Below are positions 26,206 to 33,983 of a stretch of 64,000 bases of DNA, one piece after another. Below the pieces are notes generated by a model that did not search any database, was not told the DNA's origin, and saw nothing but the letters and a program-made list of their open reading frames with translations. This stretch comes from Verrucosispora sp. NA02020. GTDB taxonomy: Bacteria; Actinomycetota; Actinomycetes; Mycobacteriales; Micromonosporaceae. A program made the translations under genes and the position numbers. The stretch's first letter is position 1. Every line of letters begins with the position of its first letter. The DNA lies in assembly GCF_013364215.1 (NCBI RefSeq), contig NZ_CP054923.1:310001-374000 (forward strand), given 5' to 3'.

Positions 26206-27562
26206 GAACGTGCTTCTCGGCAGAGGTGGGTCCGTGCGAGGTGAGGAGCACCGGAGCGCCGAGCGCCTCGCCGATCATCTCGGGCCAGTTTGCCGGACCG
26301 GCGTCGTAGAGCGGGCGTGCCCGCAGCAGGCGGGCGGTGAGCGCGGCCTGCCGGTCGAGGTCGCCGGCCGGGCCCGGGAGCAGCCGGTCCAGGCCGTCGT
26401 AGCGGCGGCAGATGCGCAGGTCGAGATCACGTTCGGTGAGATCCAGGTGGGTCAGCGCCAGGCCGTCCACCCCGCCCGCGACCGCCAGGGCGTACGCGTG
26501 CGCGACGGCGTCGAAGTGACCGAACCGGAAGCGGCCCTGCCAGGGGTTCGTCGCGTTGTGCGGGTCGGTCAGCGGCAGCGACGGGTCCTCGGTGACCAGC
26601 GGTCCTGGACCGTGCCGGGTGGTGACGGTCCGCAGCACCCCGATCCGCAGCGCCGATCCGCCCTGCCCGGCCTCGGCCAGCAGAGTCTCGGCGTTGGCGA
26701 AGGTGGTGGTGCTCCACGTGGTGTACGGGTGGAAGCCGTGCCACTCGTCCAGCAGCACCCCCTGGGCGCCCTCGAACACGCACGGCCCGGCCCGTAGCGC
26801 CCCGGCCAGCCAGGAGCCGTCGACGATCGCCACCCGTTCGGCGAAGGCCCGGTACGCCGGCAGGCAGTCCGCGACCGGTGGGGCATCCAGCGGCCCGAGT
26901 TCGGCGGTGAGCCGGTCCCGGAGTGCGGTCAACCGTCGGCGCAGCACCTCCGGGTCGCGGCAGTCGGCGACCCGGGGTGCCTCGTCGGGGTGGGCGAGCC
27001 CGTACGCGACAGTCTCGCCCACCCCCTGCCCGCAGGAACCGTGCCGGTCGGCTCCCCGGGCTGTCTCCCGGGCCCGGTTGGCGGCCCGGTGGTACGGGGT
27101 GGCCAGCAGCGCCGCCCCGTCCACGGTCAACCGGTCGAACGCGTCGGGCACCCCGACGGCGGCGAGGTGGTCGGCCTCGGCGGCGAGCGCCAGCGGGTCC
27201 ACCACGACGTGCCGGGACAGGTGGGTGCGTACGCCGGGGTGGAAGGTGCCGGCACCGAACTGCGCGAAGGTGTGGTGTCGGCCGTCGGGCCGGACGACGT
27301 TGTGCGCCGCCTGCGCACCCCCGTTGAACCGGACCACGGTGTGCACCGGCCGGGTGGCGCAGAGCCAGTCCACGACCGTGCCCTTGCCGGCGTCGCCGTA
27401 CCCGAGGTCGACCACGATCGCGTGCTCCGGACCCGGCCCGCCGGCCGAGCCCCCGGTGAACCGGCCCGCCGGACCATCCGCCGGCCCGCTGGCCAACCCG
27501 CCTGCCGGGCCGCGCCCGGGTGCCGGGACACCCGGGCGCGTGACGGTCATCGGCTCGTTCAC
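26153..27562 (-). CDS. divergent adenylosuccinate synthetase paralogue
   Basis: The 469-aa protein keeps the PurA framework after a Pro/Gly-rich N-terminal stretch of about 45 residues. It has a P-loop with GYGDAGKGTVVDWL (canonical GDEGKGK), VVRFNGGAQAAHNVV (GGxNAGHT, catalytic His kept at 87) and FEGAQGVLLDEWHG. Key loops differ. The IMP-phosphate loop TTGRGIGPAYEDK is replaced by HGSCGQGVGETVAYG, and the aspartate loop TTGRRRR by PWQGRFR. These changes suggest an altered nucleotide or amine substrate. The last 17 residues come from palindromic repeat copy 3. The GTG start overlaps the VWA stop by 4 nt (GTGA). It is the last gene of a four-gene operon with VWA, J-domain pseudokinase and NrtR-like proteins. 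Confidence 0.8.
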   Translation of the reverse strand: MNEPMTVTRPGVPAPGRGPAGGLASGPADGPAGRFTGGSAGGPGPEHAIVVDLGYGDAGKGTVVDWLCATRPVHTVVRFNGGAQAAHNVVRPDGRHHTFAQFGAGTFHPGVRTHLSRHVVVDPLALAAEADHLAAVGVPDAFDRLTVDGAALLATPYHRAANRARETARGADRHGSCGQGVGETVAYGLAHPDEAPRVADCRDPEVLRRRLTALRDRLTAELGPLDAPPVADCLPAYRAFAERVAIVDGSWLAGALRAGPCVFEGAQGVLLDEWHGFHPYTTWSTTTFANAETLLAEAGQGGSALRIGVLRTVTTRHGPGPLVTEDPSLPLTDPHNATNPWQGRFRFGHFDAVAHAYALAVAGGVDGLALTHLDLTERDLDLRICRRYDGLDRLLPGPAGDLDRQAALTARLLRARPLYDAGPANWPEMIGEALGAPVLLTSHGPTSAEKHVRKEGHLINAWCRGRAPS

Positions 27563-28518
27563 AGCCGGACGACCCCGCCGCCGGTGGTGCGGGTGGCCGG
27601 CAGCTCGGCCACCTCGGCGCGGCGCGCGCCGTTCAGCCGGGCCAGCGCCTTCGACACCGTGCGGGTGGCCGTCGAGCCGGTCCGGTCCAGGTCCCGCAGG
27701 CCGGTGTCGAGGTCGATGGCCTGCTCGCCGAGGCCGACGGTGAGCGCGATCGTCTCGCAGACCGCGTCGAGGTCGTCCAGCTCCAGGGCGTTCTGGCCGA
27801 GCAGGCCGCGCCAGAAGTCGAGCACCTTGCGGTTGCCCGAGTAGTGGCTGCCGGCCGGGAGCAGGTAGTACGTGTCCCAGCGGCGGGTCACCTCGTCGAC
27901 GATCTGCCGCACCGGCACGTCCTCGCGCGGGTCGTCGCCGATCAGGCGGGCCACCTCGGCGGCCTTGACCGACGGGTACGCCAGCTCGTCGCCGATGATG
28001 AAGAGGTAGCCGCGTCGGCCCCGCTTCTCCCAGCTGTCGGTGACCGTCCGTCGGGCCATGTAGTAGAGCGCCAGTTCGTAGGACTCCATCATCTGGCCGC
28101 CACCGCCGCCCTCCAGCACGATCCGCCCGAGGTCCTCGTCCATCCGGTTGTCGGACTCGAACTGGCCGATCTGCAACGGCACCCGGTCGCAGGTGGCGTC
28201 GCCGATCGCGCCGAACATGATCTGCGGGTCGCGGGCGTACCCCTGGCGCAGCAGCAGTCCCAGCAGTTGCGGCAGCTTGGCCTGGAGGGTGCGGGGCACG
28301 TGCCCCATCGAGCCGGTCACGTCGAACAGCACCGTGACCGGGGTCGACCGCGGGTGCTCGGCCGAGTCACGGCTCTCCCGCGTCGCGCCACGGGGGTCCA
28401 GTTGCGGGTGCACCACCTTGGCTCCGCTGTCGCTGTACGAGAACGCGCTCTTGCCGGTGGCCCGGCGGTACCGGTCGGCGGCGGTGTACACGTCGGTGGA
28501 CCACATTCCGCTGCCCAT
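27559..28518 (-). CDS. VWA-domain protein with MIDAS motif
   Basis: The 319-aa protein has a von Willebrand A-like fold. The metal-ion-dependent adhesion site begins at residue 66 (DVTGSMG), preceded by the hydrophobic strand VTVLFD, and a second acidic strand is FIIGDELAYPS. No signal peptide is seen, so it acts in the cytoplasm. Such VWA proteins usually form metal-bridged complexes with an ATPase, kinase or enzyme. Here the likely partners are the J-domain pseudokinase encoded 10 nt upstream and the synthetase paralogue with which it overlaps. The start follows AAGGAGGCTGCC. Function unproven. Confidence 0.75.
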   Translation of the reverse strand: MGSGMWSTDVYTAADRYRRATGKSAFSYSDSGAKVVHPQLDPRGATRESRDSAEHPRSTPVTVLFDVTGSMGHVPRTLQAKLPQLLGLLLRQGYARDPQIMFGAIGDATCDRVPLQIGQFESDNRMDEDLGRIVLEGGGGGQMMESYELALYYMARRTVTDSWEKRGRRGYLFIIGDELAYPSVKAAEVARLIGDDPREDVPVRQIVDEVTRRWDTYYLLPAGSHYSGNRKVLDFWRGLLGQNALELDDLDAVCETIALTVGLGEQAIDLDTGLRDLDRTGSTATRTVSKALARLNGARRAEVAELPATRTTGGGVVRL

Positions 28519-28528
28519 GGCAGCCTCC

Positions 28529-29503
28529 TTAGGGGGTGAGGGTGAAGGGTCGGAAGGTGCGCGGCCCGTAGAGCCGGTGCAGCACCTCGTCGAGTTCGCC
28601 GAGCAGTCGCCAGGCGTCGTCGGGGCGGCCCGACAGCGATCGCTGTCGGCAGCCCGCCGCGAAGGCGAGCAGCTCGTGCGGGGCCCGGTGCCCCATCAGC
28701 CAGGTCATGCACCGGGTGGCCATGTCGATGTCGGTGCCCGGCCCGCAGGGGCGACGCCCGGTGACCTCGGCCGGGTACCACTCCTGGTGGTCCGGGACCA
28801 GCGCGGGCACGACGCCGCCGGGCTCGGTGGCGAAGCACCAGTCGACCAGCACCACGCCGTGCGCGTCCGGCTCGATCAGCACGTGGGGCGGCAGCACCGC
28901 GCCGTGCACGACGCCGGCCCGGTGGGCCAGGCCGAGCGCCACCAGCAGCCGTCGCCACATCCAGGCCACGTCGCGGGCGTCCAACCCGTCCGGGTACGCC
29001 TGCCGCACGTCGACCAGGCTGCGCAGGCCGGGTGCGGTGGCGAGGACGGTGACCTGGCGTTCCGCCCCGGTGGCGGGGTCCCGGTGCGCGAACGTGTCGA
29101 CCAGCCGGGGCACGTACGGCAGCCAGCGGGGGTCGCCGTGGTCGGCGAGTCGGCGCAACGCGCGCTGCTCACGGATCATCAGGTCGTTGTCGCCGACCTC
29201 GCGGGGCAGTTTGAGCAGCCGGTCCCCGCCGACGTCGTAGAGGTCGGCGAGGTCACCCGAGTACGCCGGTGCGCCGCAGTGGTAGCCGCGCAGGACGGTG
29301 ACCCGGCGGGCGCGCCAGCGGGTGGTGACCCGGACGAACGCCTCGGTGGCCTCGGCGCGTACGCCCGGGGCGGTCCGGTCCAGCCGGTCGGGGTGCAGGG
29401 CGGTGACCAGTTCCCGGTAGCGGCGTTCCGGTGCGTCGGCGCCGAACAGGTCGTGGTCGTCGCGGGCAGCGGTGACCAGGCGGATCGCCTCGTCGGTCCT
29501 CAT
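28529..29503 (-). CDS. J-domain-like / pseudokinase fusion protein
   Basis: The 324-aa protein starts with a short DnaJ-like segment (about residues 1-60) containing HPD at 37-39 in YRELVTALHPDRLD. The remainder has a protein-kinase-like fold with Lys98 in RLLKLP, a helix-C Glu (IREQRALRRL) and a hinge region. The catalytic loop HRDLKPxN reads HGAVLPPHV and DFG reads DWC. The catalytic Asp and Asn are thus missing, while the metal Asp is kept. It is therefore probably a pseudokinase or an atypical nucleotide-binding protein. The ATG overlaps the stop of the Nudix gene (ATGA), and the VWA gene follows after 10 nt, so it is a core part of this operon. Confidence 0.65.
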   Translation of the reverse strand: MRTDEAIRLVTAARDDHDLFGADAPERRYRELVTALHPDRLDRTAPGVRAEATEAFVRVTTRWRARRVTVLRGYHCGAPAYSGDLADLYDVGGDRLLKLPREVGDNDLMIREQRALRRLADHGDPRWLPYVPRLVDTFAHRDPATGAERQVTVLATAPGLRSLVDVRQAYPDGLDARDVAWMWRRLLVALGLAHRAGVVHGAVLPPHVLIEPDAHGVVLVDWCFATEPGGVVPALVPDHQEWYPAEVTGRRPCGPGTDIDMATRCMTWLMGHRAPHELLAFAAGCRQRSLSGRPDDAWRLLGELDEVLHRLYGPRTFRPFTLTP

Positions 29504-30252
29504 CGCACCGTCTCCTCCCGGGCGGGCCGCAGCAGCGCCGGGTGCAGCAGCCGGGCGTCGCCGGCCCGGTAGAGGCGGGCACGCGGGCCGCCCCGGCTGC
29601 CGCCGCGTTCGGTGTTGGCGCCGGTGCTCTCCACGAAGCCGGGCACGGAGAGCACCTTGCGGTGGAAGTTGCCGGCGTGCAGCGGGTGGCCCCAGACCGT
29701 CTCGTAGACGGTGCGCAGCTCGCCGATGGTGAACTCGGGCGCGAGGAAGCGGGTGGCCAGCGGCGTGTACTCCAGCTTGGAGCGGGCCCGCTCCAGCCCG
29801 TCGTCGACGATCCGGCGGTGGTCGAAGGCGAGTTCCCGGCCGGGCAGCTCGGCGACCGGCACCCAGCCGGCCTCGTCGGCGTCGGTGCCGGCGGTGGCGT
29901 CCGGCAGGTCGGGGGCGAAGGCGAGGTGGGCGATGGAGACGACCCGCATCCGCGGGTCGCGCTCGGGCGCGCCGTAGCTCGCGAGCTGCTCCATGTGGAC
30001 GCGACGCAGCCGCTCCCCGCCGAGCCCGGTCTCCTCGGCCAGCTCCCGCCGGGCGGCGGTGGCCGGGTCCTCGTCCGGGCGGACGAAGCCGCCGGGCAGC
30101 GCCCAGTGTCCGGCGTACGGCGGCTCGGCGCGGCGGATCAGCAGCAGGTGCAGCGCGTCGTCCCGGATGGTCAGCGCGACCACGTCGGCGGTGACCGCCA
30201 CGGCCGGGTAGGCCCGTGGGTCGTAGGAGGCGAGGAAGTCCTGCTCGTTCAC
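29500..30252 (-). CDS. NrtR-like Nudix regulator
   Basis: The 250-aa protein has an N-terminal Nudix domain (residues about 15-145) with a complete Nudix box, G-x5-E-x7-REL-x-EE-x-GL, seen from GGFVRPDEDPA. A C-terminal winged helix follows (FTIGELRTVYETVWGHPLHA, NFHRKVLSVPGF). This two-domain form is that of NrtR, a repressor responding to ADP-ribose or related nucleotides, often in NAD metabolism. The intact Nudix box leaves hydrolase activity possible. As the first gene of the operon it probably regulates its own unit. Direct repeats TGAGAACA lie just upstream. The GTG at 30252 was chosen, and a TTG two codons earlier is equally possible. Confidence 0.75.
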   Translation of the reverse strand: MNEQDFLASYDPRAYPAVAVTADVVALTIRDDALHLLLIRRAEPPYAGHWALPGGFVRPDEDPATAARRELAEETGLGGERLRRVHMEQLASYGAPERDPRMRVVSIAHLAFAPDLPDATAGTDADEAGWVPVAELPGRELAFDHRRIVDDGLERARSKLEYTPLATRFLAPEFTIGELRTVYETVWGHPLHAGNFHRKVLSVPGFVESTGANTERGGSRGGPRARLYRAGDARLLHPALLRPAREETVR

Positions 30253-30270
30253 GCTCAATCACTCTCACTC

Positions 30271-30294
30271 TGAGAACATCTCTATGTGAGAACA
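30271..30294. promoter_or_regulatory. direct repeats upstream of the NrtR-like operon
   Basis: TGAGAACA occurs at 30271-30278 and 30287-30294, 16 bp apart (centre to centre), in a small AT-richer patch before the operon start. Spacing on about one and a half helical turns suggests a protein-binding site, possibly for the NrtR-like protein itself. Confidence 0.4.
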
Positions 30295-30338
30295 ACTTAG
30301 CGCGAAAAGGAGGGCCGGGCAAGTGCCCGACCCTCACC

Positions 30339-31205
30339 TCAGCGAATCGTGCCCACCAGATGCGGTCGACCTCGCTGGTCGTGCAGCGCGACGTCCCACC
30401 CGGCCAGGGCCGCCGTGGCGCTGAACGCCACCGTGCTCGGCAACGGCACCGGCAGCTTGAACGCCACGTCGACCGTGTACGCCTCGGGCAGCCGGTTCTC
30501 CACCGCCGCCAGGCAGCGGGCCTTGCTCCACATCCCGTGCGCGATCGGCCGGGGGAAGCCGAACAGCTTCGCGCCCAGCCGCGAGGTGTGGATCGGGTTG
30601 TGATCGCCGGAGACCCGCGCGTAGTCCGTACCCACCCGGGGCTCGACCCGCCACCGCGCGGACGCGGCCGGCGGCGCGGGACGGTCACCCGGGTCGCGCC
30701 GTTCGCCGCCACCCGAAGTGCGCTGCAGGCCCAGGTACGTCGAGACGCCGCGCCACACCTCCTCGCCGTCGACCGACCCGACGAGGACCACGTCGACCTG
30801 GCGCCCCCGGTCGTGCGGGCGCAGGTGCTCCGCCCACGTGGTGAAGTCCAGCCGGTCGGCCACGGTGACCGGGCGGTGCACGGTGATCCGGTTCGCCACG
30901 TGCACCACCCCGGTCAACGGGATCGGGAAGTCCGGTGCGCTGATCAGGCGCAGCGCCAGCGGGAAGCCCACCACGTGCGGGAAGGTCGCCGGCAACCGGT
31001 CGGCGAGCCGGAAACCGCACACCCGGTCGTAGTCGGCCAACCGGTCCGGATCCACGGCCACCCGGTCGACGGCCAACTCCACCGCCGGCACCTCGTCCGT
31101 CCGCCGCCCGCCGCGCCCCGGCACCGCGCTCAGCAGGGCCTGCCGGTACAACGGCCCGGCCGCCGGCAGTGCGGACAGGGTCACCCGCTCCCGTTGCGTG
31201 GCCAT
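30339..31205 (-). CDS. htdX: MaoC-like hydratase (HtdX type)
   Basis: The 288-aa protein has a double hot-dog layout. The C-terminal half carries the hydratase-2 motif DYARVSGDHNPIHTSRLGAK with catalytic Asp and His, and then FPRPIAHGMW. Such enzymes hydrate trans-2-enoyl-CoA or -ACP to the (R)-3-hydroxy form. The gene follows fabG4 with a TGATG overlap, and fadA2 is divergent. This is the same order as Rv0241c-Rv0242c-Rv0243 in M. tuberculosis, which supports the htdX name. Role: fatty-acid chain modification coupled to the reductase. Confidence 0.8.
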   Translation of the reverse strand: MATQRERVTLSALPAAGPLYRQALLSAVPGRGGRRTDEVPAVELAVDRVAVDPDRLADYDRVCGFRLADRLPATFPHVVGFPLALRLISAPDFPIPLTGVVHVANRITVHRPVTVADRLDFTTWAEHLRPHDRGRQVDVVLVGSVDGEEVWRGVSTYLGLQRTSGGGERRDPGDRPAPPAASARWRVEPRVGTDYARVSGDHNPIHTSRLGAKLFGFPRPIAHGMWSKARCLAAVENRLPEAYTVDVAFKLPVPLPSTVAFSATAALAGWDVALHDQRGRPHLVGTIR

Positions 31206-32575
31206 CACGCCCCCAGCAGGCTCTGGCCGCACACCCGGACCACGTTGCCGCTGACCGCGCCCGAGGCGGGCCAGGCCAGCCAGCCGATGGTCTCCGCGAC
31301 GTCCACCGGCAGCCCACCCTGGGAGAGGCTGTTCATCCGGCGGCCCGCTTCACGCAACACCAGCGGGACACGGGCGGTGAGCCGGGTCTCGATGAAGCCG
31401 GGCGCGACGGCGTTCACGCTGATCCCCCGGTCACGCAGTGCCGGGGCCAGTGCGTCGACCAGCCCGATAACACCGGCCTTGCTGGTGGCGTAGTTGGTCT
31501 GGCCCCGGTTGCCGGCGATCCCGGCGATCGAGGAGACGCCGACGATCCGCCCGCCGTCCGGGATCACCCGGTCCAGCAGCACGTCGTTGATGCGTTCCTG
31601 GCTGGACAGGTTGACGTCGATGACCTGGTCCCAGCGGTCGGCGTCCATCCGGCCCAGGGTCTTGTCGCGGGTGATGCCGGCGTTGTGCACCACCACGTCC
31701 ACCCGGCCGTGTCGTTCGGCCAGGTGGTCGGCGAGCCGGGCCGGCGCGTCGGCGGCGGTCAGGTCGAGCTGTACGGCGCTGCCGCCGATCTCGTTGGCGA
31801 CGCCGGCCAGCGCGTCCCCGGCGGCCGGCACGTCCAGCGCCACCACCGTCGCCCCGTCCCGGGCCAGCACCCGGGCCAGTGCCGCGCCGATGCCCCGGGC
31901 CGCGCCGGTGACCAGCACCACCTGCCCGTCCAGCGGGCGGTCCCAGTCCACCGGTGCGCTCGCCCGGCCGGCACCGACCCGGATCACCTGCCCCGACACG
32001 TACGCCGAGCGGCCGGAGAGCAGGAACCGCAGGGTCGCGTCCAGGCTGGTCCAGGTGCTCTCGTCGGCCTGCCGCGTGACGTGGACCAGTTGGGCGGTGA
32101 TGCCCCGGCCGAAATCCTTGCCGATGCTGCGGGTCAGCCCCTCCAGGGCCCGCTGGGCGGTCGCCTCACGCGGCGTGTCGCACTCGGCGGGCGGGGTGCC
32201 CAACACGATCACCCGGCCGCTGGGCTGCACCGCCCGGGCCTGCGGGTGGAAGAAGTCGTGCAGTTGCCGCAGCCCGGTCGAGTCGGTGATGCCGGTGGCG
32301 TCGTAGACCAGGGCGGAGCTGGTCGGCGTACGGCCGGAGGTGGGGTCCGGTGCGGCGGTGGCCGGATCGCGCAGGGCGAGCCCGGCGCCGGTCAGGATCC
32401 TGCCGACCGGCTCGGCGAGCCGGCCCCCGGTGGAGGTGCCGAGCAGGACCGGCCCGGGGAGGATCGGCTCACCCGGCGCATGTCGGCGAAGTCGTGGCGG
32501 ATCGGGTAGTCCGAGGCGCTTGACCAGCGCTCGACCGGCGCTCGACTGGACAAAACTCGCGTACCTGTCGGTCAT
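31205..32575 (-). CDS. fabG4: 3-oxoacyl-(ACP/CoA) reductase, FabG4 type
   Basis: The 456-aa protein is longer than ordinary FabG (about 250 aa). It has a degenerate Rossmann-like N-terminal domain (residues 1-205) fused to a full short-chain dehydrogenase. The latter shows LVTGAARGIGAALARVLA, NAGITRDKTLGRM, the catalytic Ser in GVSSIAGIAG and YATSK. This matches high-molecular-weight FabG4 (Rv0242c), an NADH-dependent 3-oxoacyl reductase. It is transcribed with htdX and divergently from fadA2 across a 53-bp region with a TetR-type motif. Confidence 0.85.
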   Translation of the reverse strand: MTDRYASFVQSSAGRALVKRLGLPDPPRLRRHAPGEPILPGPVLLGTSTGGRLAEPVGRILTGAGLALRDPATAAPDPTSGRTPTSSALVYDATGITDSTGLRQLHDFFHPQARAVQPSGRVIVLGTPPAECDTPREATAQRALEGLTRSIGKDFGRGITAQLVHVTRQADESTWTSLDATLRFLLSGRSAYVSGQVIRVGAGRASAPVDWDRPLDGQVVLVTGAARGIGAALARVLARDGATVVALDVPAAGDALAGVANEIGGSAVQLDLTAADAPARLADHLAERHGRVDVVVHNAGITRDKTLGRMDADRWDQVIDVNLSSQERINDVLLDRVIPDGGRIVGVSSIAGIAGNRGQTNYATSKAGVIGLVDALAPALRDRGISVNAVAPGFIETRLTARVPLVLREAGRRMNSLSQGGLPVDVAETIGWLAWPASGAVSGNVVRVCGQSLLGA

Positions 32576-32584
32576 AGGCGTAGC

Positions 32585-32600
32585 CTACTGGCGGGTAAGG
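32585..32600. promoter_or_regulatory. CTACTGG motif in the fabG4/fadA2 divergent promoter
   Basis: The site reads CTACTGGCGGGTAAGG. The minus strand of the TetR operator at 24786-24800 reads CTACTGGTGCGTAGG, so 12 of 15 positions agree. This suggests that both regions are bound by the same TetR regulator. Confidence 0.5.
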
Positions 32601-32628
32601 TACGGCAACACTCCTGAGGAGGCGGATC

Positions 32629-33921
32629 GTGCAGAAGGTTCGACGGGTCGCGGTCATCGGCGGCAACCGGATCCCCTTCGCCCGCTCGAACTCGCGGTAC
32701 GCCAGCGCCTCGAACAGTGACATGCTCGGCGCCGCCCTGGACGGGCTGGTCGCCCGCTTCGGCCTGGCCGGGCAGCGCGTCGGCGAGGTGGTCGCCGGAG
32801 CCGTGCTCAAACACGCCAAGGACTTCAACCTGACCCGCGAGGTGGTGCTCGGTTCGAAGCTCGACCCGCGCACCCCGGCGTACGACATCCAGCAGGCCTG
32901 CGGCACCGGCCTGGAGGCCGCGATCCTGGTCGCCAACAAGATCGCCCTCGGTCAGCTCGACGTCGGCATCGCCGGCGGTGTCGACACCACCTCCGACGCC
33001 CCGCTCGCCGTCAACGAGGACATGCGGCGCACGCTGCTCCGGCTCAACTCGGCCCGGACGCTGGGCGAGCGGCTGCGGATCGCCGCCAAGCTGCGCCCGG
33101 CCCAGCCGTTCCAGCCGGAGGTCCCCCGCAACGCCGAGCCGCGTACCGGGCTCTCCATGGGCGAGCACGCCGCGCAGACCGCGCTGCGCTGGAACATCGA
33201 CCGGCAGGCCCAGGACGAGCTGGCGCTGCGCTCGCACCAGCGGCTCGCCGCCGCGTACGACAAGGGGTTCTTCGACGACCTGATGACCCCCTACCTGGGG
33301 CTCACCCGCGACGGAAACCTCCGCGCCGACACCACGCTGGAGAAGCTCGGCACGCTGCGGCCGGTCTTCGGCGCCAAGGGCCCGGACGCCGAGCGGGCCA
33401 CCATGACCGCCGGCAACTCCTCGCCGCTCACCGACGGCGCCTCCACCGTGCTGCTGGCCAGCGAGGAGTGGGCAGCCGCACACCAACTGCCGGTGCTGGC
33501 CTGGTTCACCTGGTCGGAGACGGCGGCGGTGGACTTCGTGCACGGCGACGAGGGCCTGCTGATGGCCCCCGCGTACGCGGTGCCCCGGATGCTGGCCCGG
33601 GCCGGGCTCACCCTCCAGGACTTCGACTACTACGAGATCCACGAGGCGTTCGCCTCGCAGGTGCTGGCCACCCTGGCCGCGTGGGAGTCGCCGGAGTTCT
33701 GCAAGGACCGGCTCGGTCTGGACGCCCCGCTCGGCACCATCGACACCGACAAGCTCAACGTGCACGGCTCCTCGCTGGCCGCCGGGCACCCGTTCGCGGC
33801 CACCGGCGGCCGGATCGTGGCCACCCTGGCCAAGCTCCTCGCCGAGAAGGGCAGCGGCCGGGGACTCATCTCGATCTGCGCGGCCGGCGGCCAGGGCGTG
33901 ACGGCGATCCTGGAACGCTGA
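32629..33921 (+). CDS. fadA2: acetyl-CoA acetyltransferase / 3-ketoacyl-CoA thiolase
   Basis: The 430-aa thiolase has the nucleophilic Cys in YDIQQACGTGLEAAI, the motif EIHEAFASQVLATL, GSSLAAGHPFAATGGRIVA and the second active-site Cys in ISICAAGGQG. It performs the last step of beta-oxidation or the first condensation in reverse. Orthology to FadA2 (Rv0243) is supported by the divergent fabG4-htdX neighbours. The GTG start at 32629 follows GAGGAGGCGGATC. Control by the CTACTGG site is inferred. Confidence 0.88.
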   Translation: MQKVRRVAVIGGNRIPFARSNSRYASASNSDMLGAALDGLVARFGLAGQRVGEVVAGAVLKHAKDFNLTREVVLGSKLDPRTPAYDIQQACGTGLEAAILVANKIALGQLDVGIAGGVDTTSDAPLAVNEDMRRTLLRLNSARTLGERLRIAAKLRPAQPFQPEVPRNAEPRTGLSMGEHAAQTALRWNIDRQAQDELALRSHQRLAAAYDKGFFDDLMTPYLGLTRDGNLRADTTLEKLGTLRPVFGAKGPDAERATMTAGNSSPLTDGASTVLLASEEWAAAHQLPVLAWFTWSETAAVDFVHGDEGLLMAPAYAVPRMLARAGLTLQDFDYYEIHEAFASQVLATLAAWESPEFCKDRLGLDAPLGTIDTDKLNVHGSSLAAGHPFAATGGRIVATLAKLLAEKGSGRGLISICAAGGQGVTAILER

Positions 33922-33983
33922 CCTCCGGGTTGTCGGCCGTACCCGGTCGGGGCGGGCGGCGGCGGCATCGGGAGAATGGCGGG

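Noticed and set aside
26153..27562. Housekeeping purA
   Set aside because: Loop replacements, the Pro/Gly-rich N-terminus and the operon with VWA and pseudokinase genes argue against it being the normal PurA, though this was not tested.
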